Assembly (NCBI GenBank): GCA_036897095.1
Contig: JAYMSP010000277.1
Location: 1-61,319 of the forward strand
Direction: 5' to 3'
DNA from: Plantago elongata
Taxonomy: Eukaryota > Streptophyta > Magnoliopsida > Lamiales > Plantaginaceae
Length of the DNA stretch: 61,319 nt
In this document: positions 34,951-47,832 of the stretch, one piece after another
Position numbering within the stretch: the stretch's first letter is position 1
Layout of the letters: each line of letters opens with the position of its first letter
Translations under genes and position numbers: made by a program
Notes under the pieces: generated by a model
Seen by the model: only the letters and a program-made list of their open reading frames with translations
Database searches by the model: none
Told to the model about the DNA's origin: nothing

Positions 34951-35022
34951 GGGTCTATAGCTCAGTGGTAGAGCAATTGACTATAGATCAATAGGTCACC
35001 AGTGCGAATCTGGTTGAGCCCT
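34951..35022 (+). pseudogene. tRNA-Cys-derived copy 5 with ATA anticodon
   Basis: The anticodon loop is ctataga, so the anticodon changed from GCA to ATA. The T loop is tgcgaat and the acceptor has a changed base. Likely inactive. Confidence 0.7.
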
Positions 35023-35143
35023 TATTTTAGTTATTTTTATAACACATGGGAGCACGCTCTTTCTTTTTATTTATTCAATAATATGTTTTTTGATTTATTA
35101 CTATGACATACAAATATATTGATAAAAATATATATTATGTCAA

Positions 35144-35215
35144 GGGTGTATAGCTCAGTGGTAGAGCAATTGATTGCAGATTAATAGGTCACCAATTCAA
35201 ACTTGGTTAGGCCCT
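35144..35215 (+). pseudogene. tRNA-Cys (GCA) copy 6, degenerate
   Basis: Keeps GCA but has gggtgta/taggccc in the acceptor with a mismatch, ttgcaga in the anticodon loop (position 32 changed), and T loop ttcaaac with a weakened stem. Confidence 0.6.
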
Positions 35216-35347
35216 AATTTTAGTTGGTTTTATAACACATTTAATATTTTAGGGAGCACGCTTTTTCTTTTTATTTATTCAATAATATGTTTCTTGATTT
35301 ATTACTATGACATACAAATATATTGATAAAAATATAGATTATGTCAA

Positions 35348-35419
35348 GGGTCTATAGCTCATTGCTAGAGCAATTGACTGCAGATCAATAGGTAATTGGT
35401 TCGAACCTGATTTGGCCCT
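35348..35419 (+). pseudogene. tRNA-Cys (GCA) copy 7, degenerate
   Basis: GCA kept. The D loop reads attgcta instead of agtggta, which removes the conserved GG pair, and the T stem is disturbed (ggtaattggttcgaacctga). Confidence 0.6.
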
Positions 35420-35824
35420 AATTTTTCTTTCATTTATTTTTGACACGTTCAAATATTTTAATGAGTATCCTTTTTCTTTTTATTTGAATTTTGAGAGCGA
35501 TGCCGCTTAAATGTTTTCAACTTTGTCCCGTGTCTATGTACTTTTTAAAACTGAGGATTTAAACGACTTTATACTTATGATTAAATATAAATGCACATTA
35601 AAAAATTATCATCCAAAAACTAGGTGACAATGTTAAAGGTCTCAATCTATTCTAAAACACTCTCTTCGTATGTAAAAAAAAAAAAAAAAACCCAAACAAA
35701 TTTTGCATATCAATACACATTAGTAAATTTAATAAATTTTAAAGTACAAGTCAAAATCAAAATATCTCAAATATTTTTCATAATAAATAAAAATATACTT
35801 AGCAAAATATAAAATATTATTCAA

Positions 35825-35896
35825 TGGCCTATAACTAAGTGGTAGATCAATTAACTTCATATCAATAGGTCATCGGTCTAAGCCTTGTTAGGCCCT
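35825..35896 (+). pseudogene. tRNA-Cys-derived copy 8, strongly decayed
   Basis: Same length and order, but the anticodon loop is cttcata, the D stem is broken (aactaagtggtagatc) and the T loop is tctaagc. A relic. Confidence 0.7.
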
Positions 35897-36577
35897 TCTT
35901 ATTCATTTTATTTGTTTTGCTTCTAAAATACTTAAAGATTTGAGGAAACAAACACTTTCTTGTTATTTATTCTTTATTTTTATTTTGATTTATTACTATA
36001 ATACACTGCTCATAAATTTATAGCACATTTAATTAAGTTTCCTCTTTTACAATTTCTGGTCTGATAACATTTTCTTTACTTTACACTATATAGTGGCTTA
36101 TGATTATATCTTGCACAACAATATTGTAGAGACTAGAGAGGAAATCTTGTAGAAGACTTGATTTTTCCTAAATAATAGAAAAATCACATTCATTAGTATA
36201 AATAAGTAAAGTGTGACATATTGGAAGGATATGATTTTCATTTATATTAGGAAAATTTTAACTTTTACAAGAATTTGACTATTATAGACATCAAATTATT
36301 TATGCACACTTATACCTCTTTGCAAGACACGGTGAATATGTTAATTGTGTTTGATAATTTACTTATAGTATTTACGTAGTATATCATATGCATGGTAGGC
36401 TCATCAATAATATGATATCTCGACTTTTGTTTGTTTGAGAATATTGACCCCACACCTATGTTGTTCATCTCCCAATGAATTTTGCGAGCAATAACATCTA
36501 AGATTATGTTCAACTTTGTCTTGTATCTCTGTATTTCTTAACAATTGAGGATTTAAACGACATATATGATACTTGAA

Positions 36578-36669
36578 CAATGAATCACAACTCAACTGAT
36601 AAGACGTTTTACCTCCAACCAATAGGTCAGTGGTTCGAGTCATCCTTTAGCCATTTAAAAAAAAAGATA
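36578..36669 (+). mobile_element. tRNA-derived SINE, second copy
   Basis: Shares caactgataagacg, acctccaac and a ggttcgagtc B-box with the SINE at 24533-24630 and ends in an A-run. It sits inside one of the long tRNA-Cys array units. No clear target duplication. Confidence 0.6.
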
Positions 36670-36934
36670 TTATATTTGTGATCATACATATTTACATATT
36701 GCCTTGACATATTATTCATCCAAAACTTTAGGTGAAAATGTTAAAAATCTTAATTTGTTCTAAGATAAAAAAAAATCTTCGTCTGTAAACACTAAAAAAA
36801 AAAAAGCTTAAACAAAGATTTGATAGATCAAACACAAATTACTGAATTTAAAAGTAAAAATCAAAATCAAAATGTCTCAAATATTATTCATAATAAATAA
36901 ATATGTATTGTGCCAAATATAAAATATTATTCAA

Positions 36935-37006
36935 GGGTCTATAGCTCAGTGGTAGAGCAATTGACTGCAGATCAATATGTCATTGGTTCAATCCTAATTG
37001 GGTCCT
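36935..37006 (+). tRNA. tRNA-Cys (GCA), copy 9, possibly functional
   Basis: Acceptor, D arm and anticodon arm match copy 3. The T arm is attgg-ttcaatc-ctaat, changed on both sides so that pairing is kept. The variable loop differs (atgtc for aggtc). Structure permits function, but it is an isolated older copy. Confidence 0.6.
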
Positions 37007-37701
37007 TGTCTTTTTAATTATTTTATTTGTTTTCTTATAACAGACTTACATAGTTTAGAGAATAACCGCTTTCTTTTTTATTTATTCATTTATTATACAA
37101 TACCCTAAATCCATAACATATTTAATCTTCCTTTTTTTAACAATATCTTGTATGATAAAGTTTTCTTTATTTTAGGCTAGACCGTTCGCGGATTGTAATT
37201 ACAATCTTGCACAACGAATTATATATTGAGAAATTGAGATATCAAATTGTTTATACACCAATATCTTTTTTGAGACGAGAAGGAAATGTTAGTCATGCTT
37301 GATTTTTTACTGAGTCTGTTGTATTGATATCTCAACTTTTATTTATTTGTGAAACATTAATTCCCATACCCATATTGATCATTTTTAACGAAATTTGCAA
37401 ACAACAAACTCTTATATGCCTTTTAACTTTTTCCACATCTATGTATCTTAAACGTGGATTTAAACCAATTTACGATCCTACATATTACATATTGCAAATT
37501 TATTCATCAAACAATTTAGGTGAAAATTTTCAAGTTCCTAATTTAAAAATATTTCCATCATATGTAAAATAAAAAGCTAAAATAATGATGCATTCATCCA
37601 AAATGAATAAATATAAAAAAAATCAAAAGTATAACTCCAAATATCTCAAGTATTATTCATAATAAACAAATATAGTTTTGTAAATTCAAAATTTAATTCA
37701 A

Positions 37702-37773
37702 GGGTTTATAGCTCCATGGTAGAGCAATTAACTGCAGATCAATAGGTCACCGGTTTAAATCTAGCTGAGCCCT
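37702..37773 (+). pseudogene. tRNA-Cys (GCA) copy 10, degenerate
   Basis: GCA kept, but the D loop reads ccatggta, the anticodon stem has an A:C mismatch (attaa/tcaat) and the T arm is cggtttaaatctagc. Probably inactive. Confidence 0.6.
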
Positions 37774-37979
37774 TGTGTCTTTTATATAGCACATATAAAT
37801 AATTGATGAACATCATCTTTATTTTCATTTATTAATTTTATTATGTATATATTATAACACACTGCCCTTGAATCCGCAACACTTTTAAGTTTTCTCTTTT
37901 ATAATTTCTTTGTTGTAACATTTACTTTATTTTAGGATAGGTAGTCAAGTGTGATTAAAATCTTGCACAACGATGGGAC

Positions 37980-38540
37980 CTTGATTGTCCATGAACTCAT
38001 CTCTTGCTCTTGAACATTGTATGGTAAAAAAGTTAACTCTTGTGCTTGCACGTTGACCAGTCAAGGAGTGCATCTCTTTCATATAGTCTAGTTGGAACCA
38101 ATGCCCATCTCTTTCCTCTAGATCTTGACCATATAAAGGAAGTTGAGACTAACATATAAGAACGGCTCACCAAATTCTCTTAGGTCGGGGTTCCTAACAA
38201 GCACAACGTGGGAACTCGAAGGGGGCTCTCGATCAATCCAATCATCCCCCGTCATATTCTACTAACACCAACTACATTACCATAATGATGCTTGCTACTT
38301 ATTCATACTCATTTGTTATATATCCAACCGACCTAATCAATAGGTTAAGTCGACTCTCACCAATAATTATTATCTATCAAAGTACATATGCTTCCAGCTT
38401 ACTAACTTAAGCATTTATTTGGTGGGCACCTCACCATTCTCACATTTGAGACCACACGTCTCTAGATTTGTTATTGTTACTTTGTAGGTTTTATGCGTCA
38501 CGACTTTTCTAACTTACTTTTAAACTTAGATTTTTAAGTG
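37980..38540. mobile_element. Possible LTR-retrotransposon relic
   Basis: GC content and sequence style differ from the flanks: gcacaacgtgggaactcgaa, catcccccgtcat, gacctaatcaataggttaag, tttggtgggcacctcacc. These phrases recall LTR ends of plant Gypsy-type elements. No paired LTR, primer site or protein frame was found. Confidence 0.3.
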
Positions 38541-39079
38541 TCTACACATATCACATAAAATATTATATATCCATCTTGATTACATATAATACATAAAACA
38601 CGATCTCATACTAGATCTAGTACATTTCTTATACATCTTTTGGCGTATTCTTATAATTGAATTGTGGAACTACAATTCCGTCTACGGATTTAGTAAATGC
38701 CACAATATTTTATTTATGTAACTTACGGTGTATTAAATTATTAATATAAAATTTTAATTTCGCATATCATTATAAGTTTGAGAAGATGAGACTGAATTAA
38801 TAATTATATCACACGACACAACAATTACGATAATTGATAAAGTGTGGTAAGATATTGTGTTAATTAAGCAATGGACATGTTAGCCACGAAGAAACACGTT
38901 TACTCCTAAACTAGGAATTATACAAAGCAAGGAAGCAAGTATTTTCGAATAACATTAACGCGCAAAATCGTTGTATTGAATCAAACTTCCGGCGAGATCC
39001 AAAATCTCCCGTCGGAACACTCCGAAGATCCGATCCGTTTCACTCTTTGAACACATAATCTCATCTCAAATTCGATTGA

Positions 39080-41856
<2,777 letters not shown>

Positions 41857-43004
41857 GTATGCAGATATAAACCCATATCATGTGGTGATATTTTGGTTCG
41901 TCTTATTAACTGCCTGTGTAAATTTCTTGGTTTTCTATTAGCATATGGAATTTTGGTTATTAAAGTTCAGCTATGATTCATCTTACTTTTGTAGTTCACT
42001 GTTTTGTGTCCTATCCGTGCGACTTACCTATTTGTGGGCTAAACTGATTTGAGATTCTGAGACTAAATACTCGTCTTTTCTTTTGCACTCTAGTTATTTC
42101 CTACACTAAATCTCATTAAACTGGAACGTGCACCATCTGTCATTGCTAGCACAGGGAGACACAGGAGCTGGTACAGGAAAACCGAGCTTGCCCAAAACTT
42201 GTTTAAAGCTTATAGTTGCGTTATTTGTCAAAAACTTGCCTCATTGAGATGATTGATGCCCACACAGTTCTAGGAAGGTTAAACGCACACACCACACACT
42301 AACCCAATTGAACGTCTTGTAGGCCCTATCTATGTCGGGTACCATGCGTTCCTGGTATGTGAAACTGGGCGAGATCGGCATAGGATAAAACCATCTTTCT
42401 TTCCATTACAGTCTCAATCAAATTTGTGAAACTTGTTTAACGGTGATGGTCCAAACTTGAAGACGTTGGGATTTCGTTTTCATTCCTTTTGACATGTAGT
42501 AGGAGTAGTGGTTTTATTACAAAAAGCAACCAGAAACATGTGTACTCTAAGCTTATGTTCGTTACTAAAAGGCTATATACCCTATTCTATGACCGTTTAA
42601 TAACCTTTTCCGAGTAACCTAGACAGGACCCACCGTAGCTGATGGCCTTACATATGCCATTAATGACTGTTTTTAATGTAGGCATTGAAGCAGAGCAGTG
42701 ATCTGTGTGTAAAATGAATGCTACTCCATCTAATCTCATAAATGTACTCTCAGAGCCTTATGTCAAACTCTAACTAAAATTTGAAAATACCCCAAAGATT
42801 TGATATGGAACCATTATAATGTTAGGGGTTTTTATTTTTTAGCCCGAATCACTGTAATTATATCCGGATAAGAGAATAACTGGATTAGATCCTTTAACAG
42901 AGTTATGAAACAATGGAGCACTCGAGCGTCTCCGAAAAGCTAGGATAAGTGTGGTTGCGTCTAGAATGCTTAACTAATGAATGATCCGTGTGAGGTAGTT
43001 TAGG

Positions 43005-43270
43005 AGGTTTGAGGGACAAAATTCACGGTGTTAGTGATCTTATCGGCATGTTCAGTGAGGGCTGCAAAGCCCTTTCGTGCATCTGCAACCGTCGCACCTT
43101 TGGGTGACCAGGGAGGCCCTTTTCTAGCTAAGGTAACAGGGTGTTCGACCTGAAGGGAAGGTGTGTCCTTGAAAGCACTACCTTATGACAGTCTGTCCGG
43201 ACGGTTTCACCATTGTTCTCAGAACCAACAAGTCGAGTCCCTCAATTGAGCTCATAGTACGCCTCATAGG
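43005..43270 (-). pseudogene. Unidentified broken coding fragment
   Basis: On the minus strand two frames read like protein: YEAYYELN-stop-GTRLVGSENNGETV continuing to KVVLSRTHLPFRSNT, then after a frameshift KGPPWSPKG and ATVADARKGFAALTEHA, ending VNFVPQTS-stop. The block is clearly GC-richer than its surroundings. The family is not recognised. One in-frame stop and one frameshift show it is dead; it may come from a transposon or a host gene. Confidence 0.45.
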
Positions 43271-43793
43271 TGTTGTTTTTGTACACTTATGCGATTGAAA
43301 ATGATATTTTCAACGTCATTTATCCCATAATACTGTATATTGCACACCAAATTACACTCTATCTACCAACATTTTGTCAACAGTAATTTCAATAACCGTA
43401 ATTTATGTGTTGAATAAGTTGGGGACAGTTGTATGTATGTCAGTGTGTAATAATTTAAGAGTACTCCAATGAATGCACATAACGGGGACAAGGGTAAAGC
43501 AGGGCCGCCCACCATTGGAAGGCTGTTGAGTCATTCTCAAGTATTCAATTCAATTCAATTTCACACACTATTCCATCTCTTTTCGTTCTTTTTGGCAACA
43601 AATGTGATGAATTTTTGGTCCAACATGTGATGTCTTTCTTAACCTTTCACATTTACAAAATACTCCACCAACTTCCATACTGATATAACCTTCCGCTAGT
43701 GCTGTTAAACGAACCGAATCACGTATTAAAAAATTCAACTGAATAACAAGTTGAGACTTAAATGTGATTGATCACACAAAATTTAAGCATGGC

Positions 43794-44022
43794 ATACCTA
43801 GATTTGAAAGTTTTTCATATCTCATTAAGGTAAAACGGTAATGTATTAAGTGTGACTGGTTCGAAGTATAATCATAGTTATAAGGGCGCTTTGTTATTAT
43901 TGAAGGGAGCACTTAGATTTAAAAGTTTTACTTATTTCGTTAATATAAAACGGTAATATATTAAGTAACTGGCTCGGAGTATAATCATAGTTATAAGGGT
44001 GCTTTGCTATTATTGAAGGGAT
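43794..44022. repeat. Tandem duplication of about 115 bp
   Basis: Two units contain agattt(g/a)aaag, aaaacggtaat, gtataatcatagttataagg and tattattgaaggga in the same order. They are moderately diverged. Confidence 0.8.
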
Positions 44023-44574
44023 CACTAAGAAAATGAATGGAGTAAGTAATGCACATGTTATCTTGATCATGATCCCAACATATCTAGAACCTGCCTACTG
44101 CAGCCTCCACTGCGTGACATTTATAGTCGATAACAGTTATGTAATGCACACCCTATTAATTAGTACTGGTAATGCATGACCTAGTGAGACCAGCTTTGAC
44201 CCATACACAAGTTTGCCACAAATATACACATGCAATATATGCCACAATATTTCCTACCTACACTTGAAACTTGAAATTTATTAATGGTTGTACCTTACAT
44301 TTCATGTATTGCCTCACAACTGGTGATGCTCACGGCCCTATATTTCTTGCCTAAATTCCAACAAGGTAACATCAAACAATAACTAAAACACTAGGGCACT
44401 ATAACATAACATATATGTAGTAAATACTAAATTGACGTATAAGGAGTACGAACTCGACTCAGTATCTCTATGAGTTTCTTAACATAAGTAGAACTCTAAT
44501 TGATTAGCATATTGAGTTTTTACGAAGCCTCGATTCATATAATATAAGTGCATATAACTATCTCGACATTACAG

Positions 44575-44900
44575 TTCTGAAAAGTTAACTGGTAGCTGGT
44601 CCGGTAATTTTATTTTTTAACAAGCTAACTTTATTAGTTTCTCAAATCAGCTAGTTGAAGCTGCGTGTTCACGTAATGAATTGTTTATCAAAAGAATTCA
44701 TAGAGCTGAAAAACTAATCATAAAATATAAGCTCTGTTTAGCAAAATTAACTGAAAATGTAGCTGGTAGTTTATCATGTGCTTTTATTTTTTTAACCAAC
44801 TAACTTAATTACTTGTGAAATTTAATTTGTTAAGAAAATTGCACGTTTCGTTAACGAGTTTTTTTATAAAACAAGCTCCTAAAGCTGAAAATTAATAATA
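44575..44900. repeat. Dispersed repeat, copies 2 and 3 (family also at 1870-2085)
   Basis: Two head-to-tail copies, each with ctggtagctgg/gtagctggtag, accaactaactt-like motifs, a cgtaatga/cgttaacga block and aaagctgaaaa. They match the copy at 1.9 kb. Likely MITEs. Confidence 0.55.
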
Positions 44901-45539
44901 AACCGGGTCATAATGTATAGTCGTCAGGTCTAGGATTCTTGCAAGTTGAACTAGAAACAAAAACGGTAGCATTTTAAAGTGAAAGATGGAAAGTTATTCC
45001 GTTGAGTGGCTTCACTCGTCACAACACTAAGCAAGCAGATACTATTATTAAGCAAATTAATAATGATAATTATTATGTTTTGAAACTTTGGCTTGGCTGC
45101 ATCGCATTTTAGGCACATGGATGGAATATATCTTAGGACCAGCTAATCAAATAGTACTATTATTATTATTGTGATTCATCGTTAACATTCCACTTGCTAC
45201 CTACATTTTAATCAAACATTCCCTTTTAAGATAATCAACAATAACTCTTCCATAGTTCCATTCCTTCATGAATTTCTAAATCACAAAACTAATTTAAAGG
45301 TATTCTATGCCTCCACAACTATAATTCAACATTTATCAATGTATTGCCATAAGGTTACCTTTAATAGTAATAGAAATAGTTAGTATAAATTATAATCAAG
45401 CTGAACTGAAGTAATTTTTAATTGAAATAAATACAGTCTAATATAAAATTTGAAGTTTGAAATGTATATATATGTGTGTGAGAGGAAGAAATTAAATTTC
45501 ACAACTCTCTACATGTTTCAGTTCATAAATAAGATTAAA

Positions 45540-45610
45540 TTTATCATGGTATTAGAGTATTTGACTCACGTTCAATCTGGATTTGAATTTTCACGAAGAC
45601 AATCTCCATC
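45540..45610 (+). mobile_element. Possible SINE or tRNA-like relic
   Basis: tggtattagagtatttgact resembles a tRNA A-box region and tctggatttgaatttt a B-box, about 30 nt apart. No tail or target duplication was found. Tentative. Confidence 0.3.
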
Positions 45611-46619
45611 TTATATTAATTTTCCACTTGAATAATCTTTCCAATGAAGTTGAAATCAGTCACGAGTACGAGAGAATATTGAAATACTATTAATAATATA
45701 TATAATTAAATTTTATAATTTTATAAAAGTTTAAATTTTTAGATGATATAAGATTCTACCCTCCAGCAACTCATCTCCTCCAAGAATTTGAGTCTATTCT
45801 AACTACTAGTTGATAAGACGATTGAAAAGTTACCTCCTAGCTTATGATATTGTTTTTGTTTTCTCAAACGTGGAGCCAAGCTGAAGCATGTACGAAAATG
45901 AAGGGAAAAGGGAACTTTATTTGTCTCTAACTTTAAAACAAACCCATGATCCCATTAGCTTGCGTTGTTGAACATTATTATTTGATATAATAGCATCACT
46001 TTTGATCCCATTAACAACAGTCAACCACGCACATGATCATGATTCATCACACATTTGAATCTAAGAAAAAAGTCACTCACTCTCCTCTCCTCTCCTCCAT
46101 CATAACCAAAATTCAACTCCATTAAAAAGTCCACTAAACTCTCAAATGTTATGTAATCTTAATGGGAGGCAAAATGCACACCTTCCCACTACCCCAAAAT
46201 TATCACACTTGATAATTGCCATCTCTTCTCCTCCATCATACTCCTTCCATCAATCATTAATAAAATATGTACAAATGTTGACATGATCAACATATAATTC
46301 GTTTGTTTGACAATATATATAAGCCCATTTGTAAATAATTCATGAGCACGAACGACAGTAAATAAAGTTTAACCTTTAAAGATTTTATGGAACCAAATAA
46401 ACAAACCCATTCATCATCCATCTCTTTTTTTCTTTTTTCAAATAATTCGTTTTGTTTATGGTGTACATACAAGAAAAGACAAGCCAAAAAAATGAAAAGA
46501 AAAAGTATTGGATTATGTAATACCAGTAGAACAAGTAGGGCAAAATGGTAATATCGACAGACAGCCAATTGGGTTGTTTTGTTTCTTTCTCTAAATCTTC
46601 ATCAGTCATCACCATCAAT

Positions 46620-47465
46620 TTAGTAGTTGGAATTGTAGTTGTACCTCCCAATATCCGCTAGCTTTTTTGACCGATTCTTACAAAACGACGGCGCACTTGA
46701 CAGGTGTGACTTCACCGGAACCCTAGCTTCTCCCGCCGCCGCTGTTTCCGGCGGCGGAGCACTCTTCTGGCTCCAAAGCCGGCAAGGACTCGGCCGTACC
46801 AACGGACTCAAACAAAACACTGACAGATTCCTCCCATTCGCTCTCCTCATCGGAGTTCGCCGTGGCGTCTGCTTCCAATTCGACGATTCCGATGAGTATC
46901 CGCTCGATCCGTGGCAATGCTCGTCTTCATCCGCGTCAGAGTATCTCGCCGGTGACATTCCTCGATCTCTCCGACCGAAAATGCTCCGTTGAACTCCGAT
47001 CGGCAATCCTGTCTCCAGAGAAAACGCTCGCGTCGTCGTCTTCTTACGCGAGAACCACGACGGAGACGCTCCAGGATCTGAATTCGAATCCGATTTCTTC
47101 GATCTGAAAATTCCGAAAAATGATAATAGTCCTTTGTGGTTATACCTCTTCCCTTCCTTCTGGCAATTGACATCCACAGCCACGGAACCGTTCGGTCCTA
47201 CTTGCGGAGTGTTGAAAAAGCGGCGGTGTCGATGATCGTCGTTCTGATCGTCGGCGTGCCACGTGGTATCGGATTTGCGGCGGGAGATGTAGGGTGAGAC
47301 GGAGCGAGGAAATGGAAGGGGATAAGGCTGCTGCTGCTGTTGTTGTTGATGAGCTTCGGTTTGGGCGGCGATAATGTCGATTAGACGGTGGCGGAGACAG
47401 GAGGCGCAGACTCCGACGGCGCTGCTGAAGTCTGTAGGATGTTTCCGGCACCTCATTCCCTTCAT
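46620..47465 (-). CDS. Short OCTOPUS/DUF740-like protein
   Basis: Single-exon frame of 281 residues on the minus strand. The N-terminus RCRKHPTDFSSAVGVCASCL is the conserved Cys/His motif of the plant OCTOPUS/DUF740 family, whose founding member is a polar plasma-membrane protein of phloem precursor cells. A seven-Gln run follows (about 40-46), then Ser/Arg-rich low-complexity stretches with SWFSRKKTTTRAFSLETG and a basic C-terminal part containing FCLSPLVRPSP. At 281 residues it is much shorter than OCTOPUS itself and fits the small DUF740-like members, which have no known biochemical activity. The start is the first ATG; a second lies at codon 4. The 5' flank carries CTT and AGT microsatellites. 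Family assignment rests mainly on the first 30 residues. Confidence 0.75.
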   Translation of the reverse strand: MKGMRCRKHPTDFSSAVGVCASCLRHRLIDIIAAQTEAHQQQQQQQPYPLPFPRSVSPYISRRKSDTTWHADDQNDDHRHRRFFNTPQVGPNGSVAVDVNCQKEGKRYNHKGLLSFFGIFRSKKSDSNSDPGASPSWFSRKKTTTRAFSLETGLPIGVQRSIFGRRDRGMSPARYSDADEDEHCHGSSGYSSESSNWKQTPRRTPMRRANGRNLSVFCLSPLVRPSPCRLWSQKSAPPPETAAAGEARVPVKSHLSSAPSFCKNRSKKLADIGRYNYNSNY

Positions 47466-47676
47466 CTGCAGCTGAATTGATCAGTGAAACTGAAAGTAGG
47501 TAGCTAGATAGATCGAGTTGCAGTACATATGGTATACACACAGTACAGGATTGTGTATGTAATAGTGTTTTGTTGTATGTGATGTGGTGTGAGCGTGTGT
47601 GTGTTTTTTTGTGATTTTGCTGGGAATGAATGAATTCTGCAATCAAGATTTACAGACTAGTATACTTTTTAATTTG

Positions 47677-47832
47677 TCTTCTTCTTCTTCTTCTTGCTTT
47701 GTGATTTGTGAATGAATATCAATCAATTTTTAGAGAGAGAGAATTTTGGATTTTGGTGAGGTGCTTCGTTTAAATCGAACAAGAATCTCAAGAAGAAGGA
47801 GGTGAGTTTGAGTAGTAGTAGTAGTAGTAGTA
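47677..47832. repeat. CTT and AGT microsatellites upstream of the DUF740-like gene
   Basis: A (CTT)n run near 47677-47695, a short GA run near 47731-47740 and (AGT)7 at 47811-47831 lie 200-370 bp upstream of the minus-strand ATG, probably in the leader or promoter. Confidence 0.85.

Larger units (their letters stand above)
34026..37773 (+). repeat. Tandem array of tRNA-Cys(GCA) units
   Basis: Ten tRNA-Cys-like sequences lie in one orientation. Copies at 34026, 34230, 34434 and 34638, and the pair 35144/35348, are exactly 204 bp apart. Spacer sequence is shared (ttattttagttgtttttata, ggagcacgctctttcttttt, tatgtttcttgatttattac). Older copies at 35825, 36935 and 37702 sit in longer units that share other blocks (gaggatttaaacgac; aaaatcaaaatgtctcaaa and similar). 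The array thus has an older long unit and a younger 204-bp unit. Each gene is followed within about 10 bp by TTTT, a Pol III stop. Confidence 0.9.
41857..46619. other. Intergenic region, repeats only
   Basis: Downstream of RABH1B, 4.7 kb without an intact gene. It holds a broken coding relic (43005-43270), a 115-bp tandem duplication (43794-44022), two copies of a dispersed repeat (44575-44900) and a possible SINE (45540-45610). The last 500 bp before the DUF740-like stop are AT-rich with CT runs. Confidence 0.5.

Noticed and set aside
34026..35419. Regularly spaced repeats that might suggest a CRISPR array
   Set aside because: The repeated unit is a 72-nt tRNA plus a conserved spacer; spacers are not unique and the genome is a plant.
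47140..47646. 168-residue minus-strand frame
   Set aside because: Overlaps the DUF740-like gene in another frame and is Arg/Ser low-complexity; a shadow.
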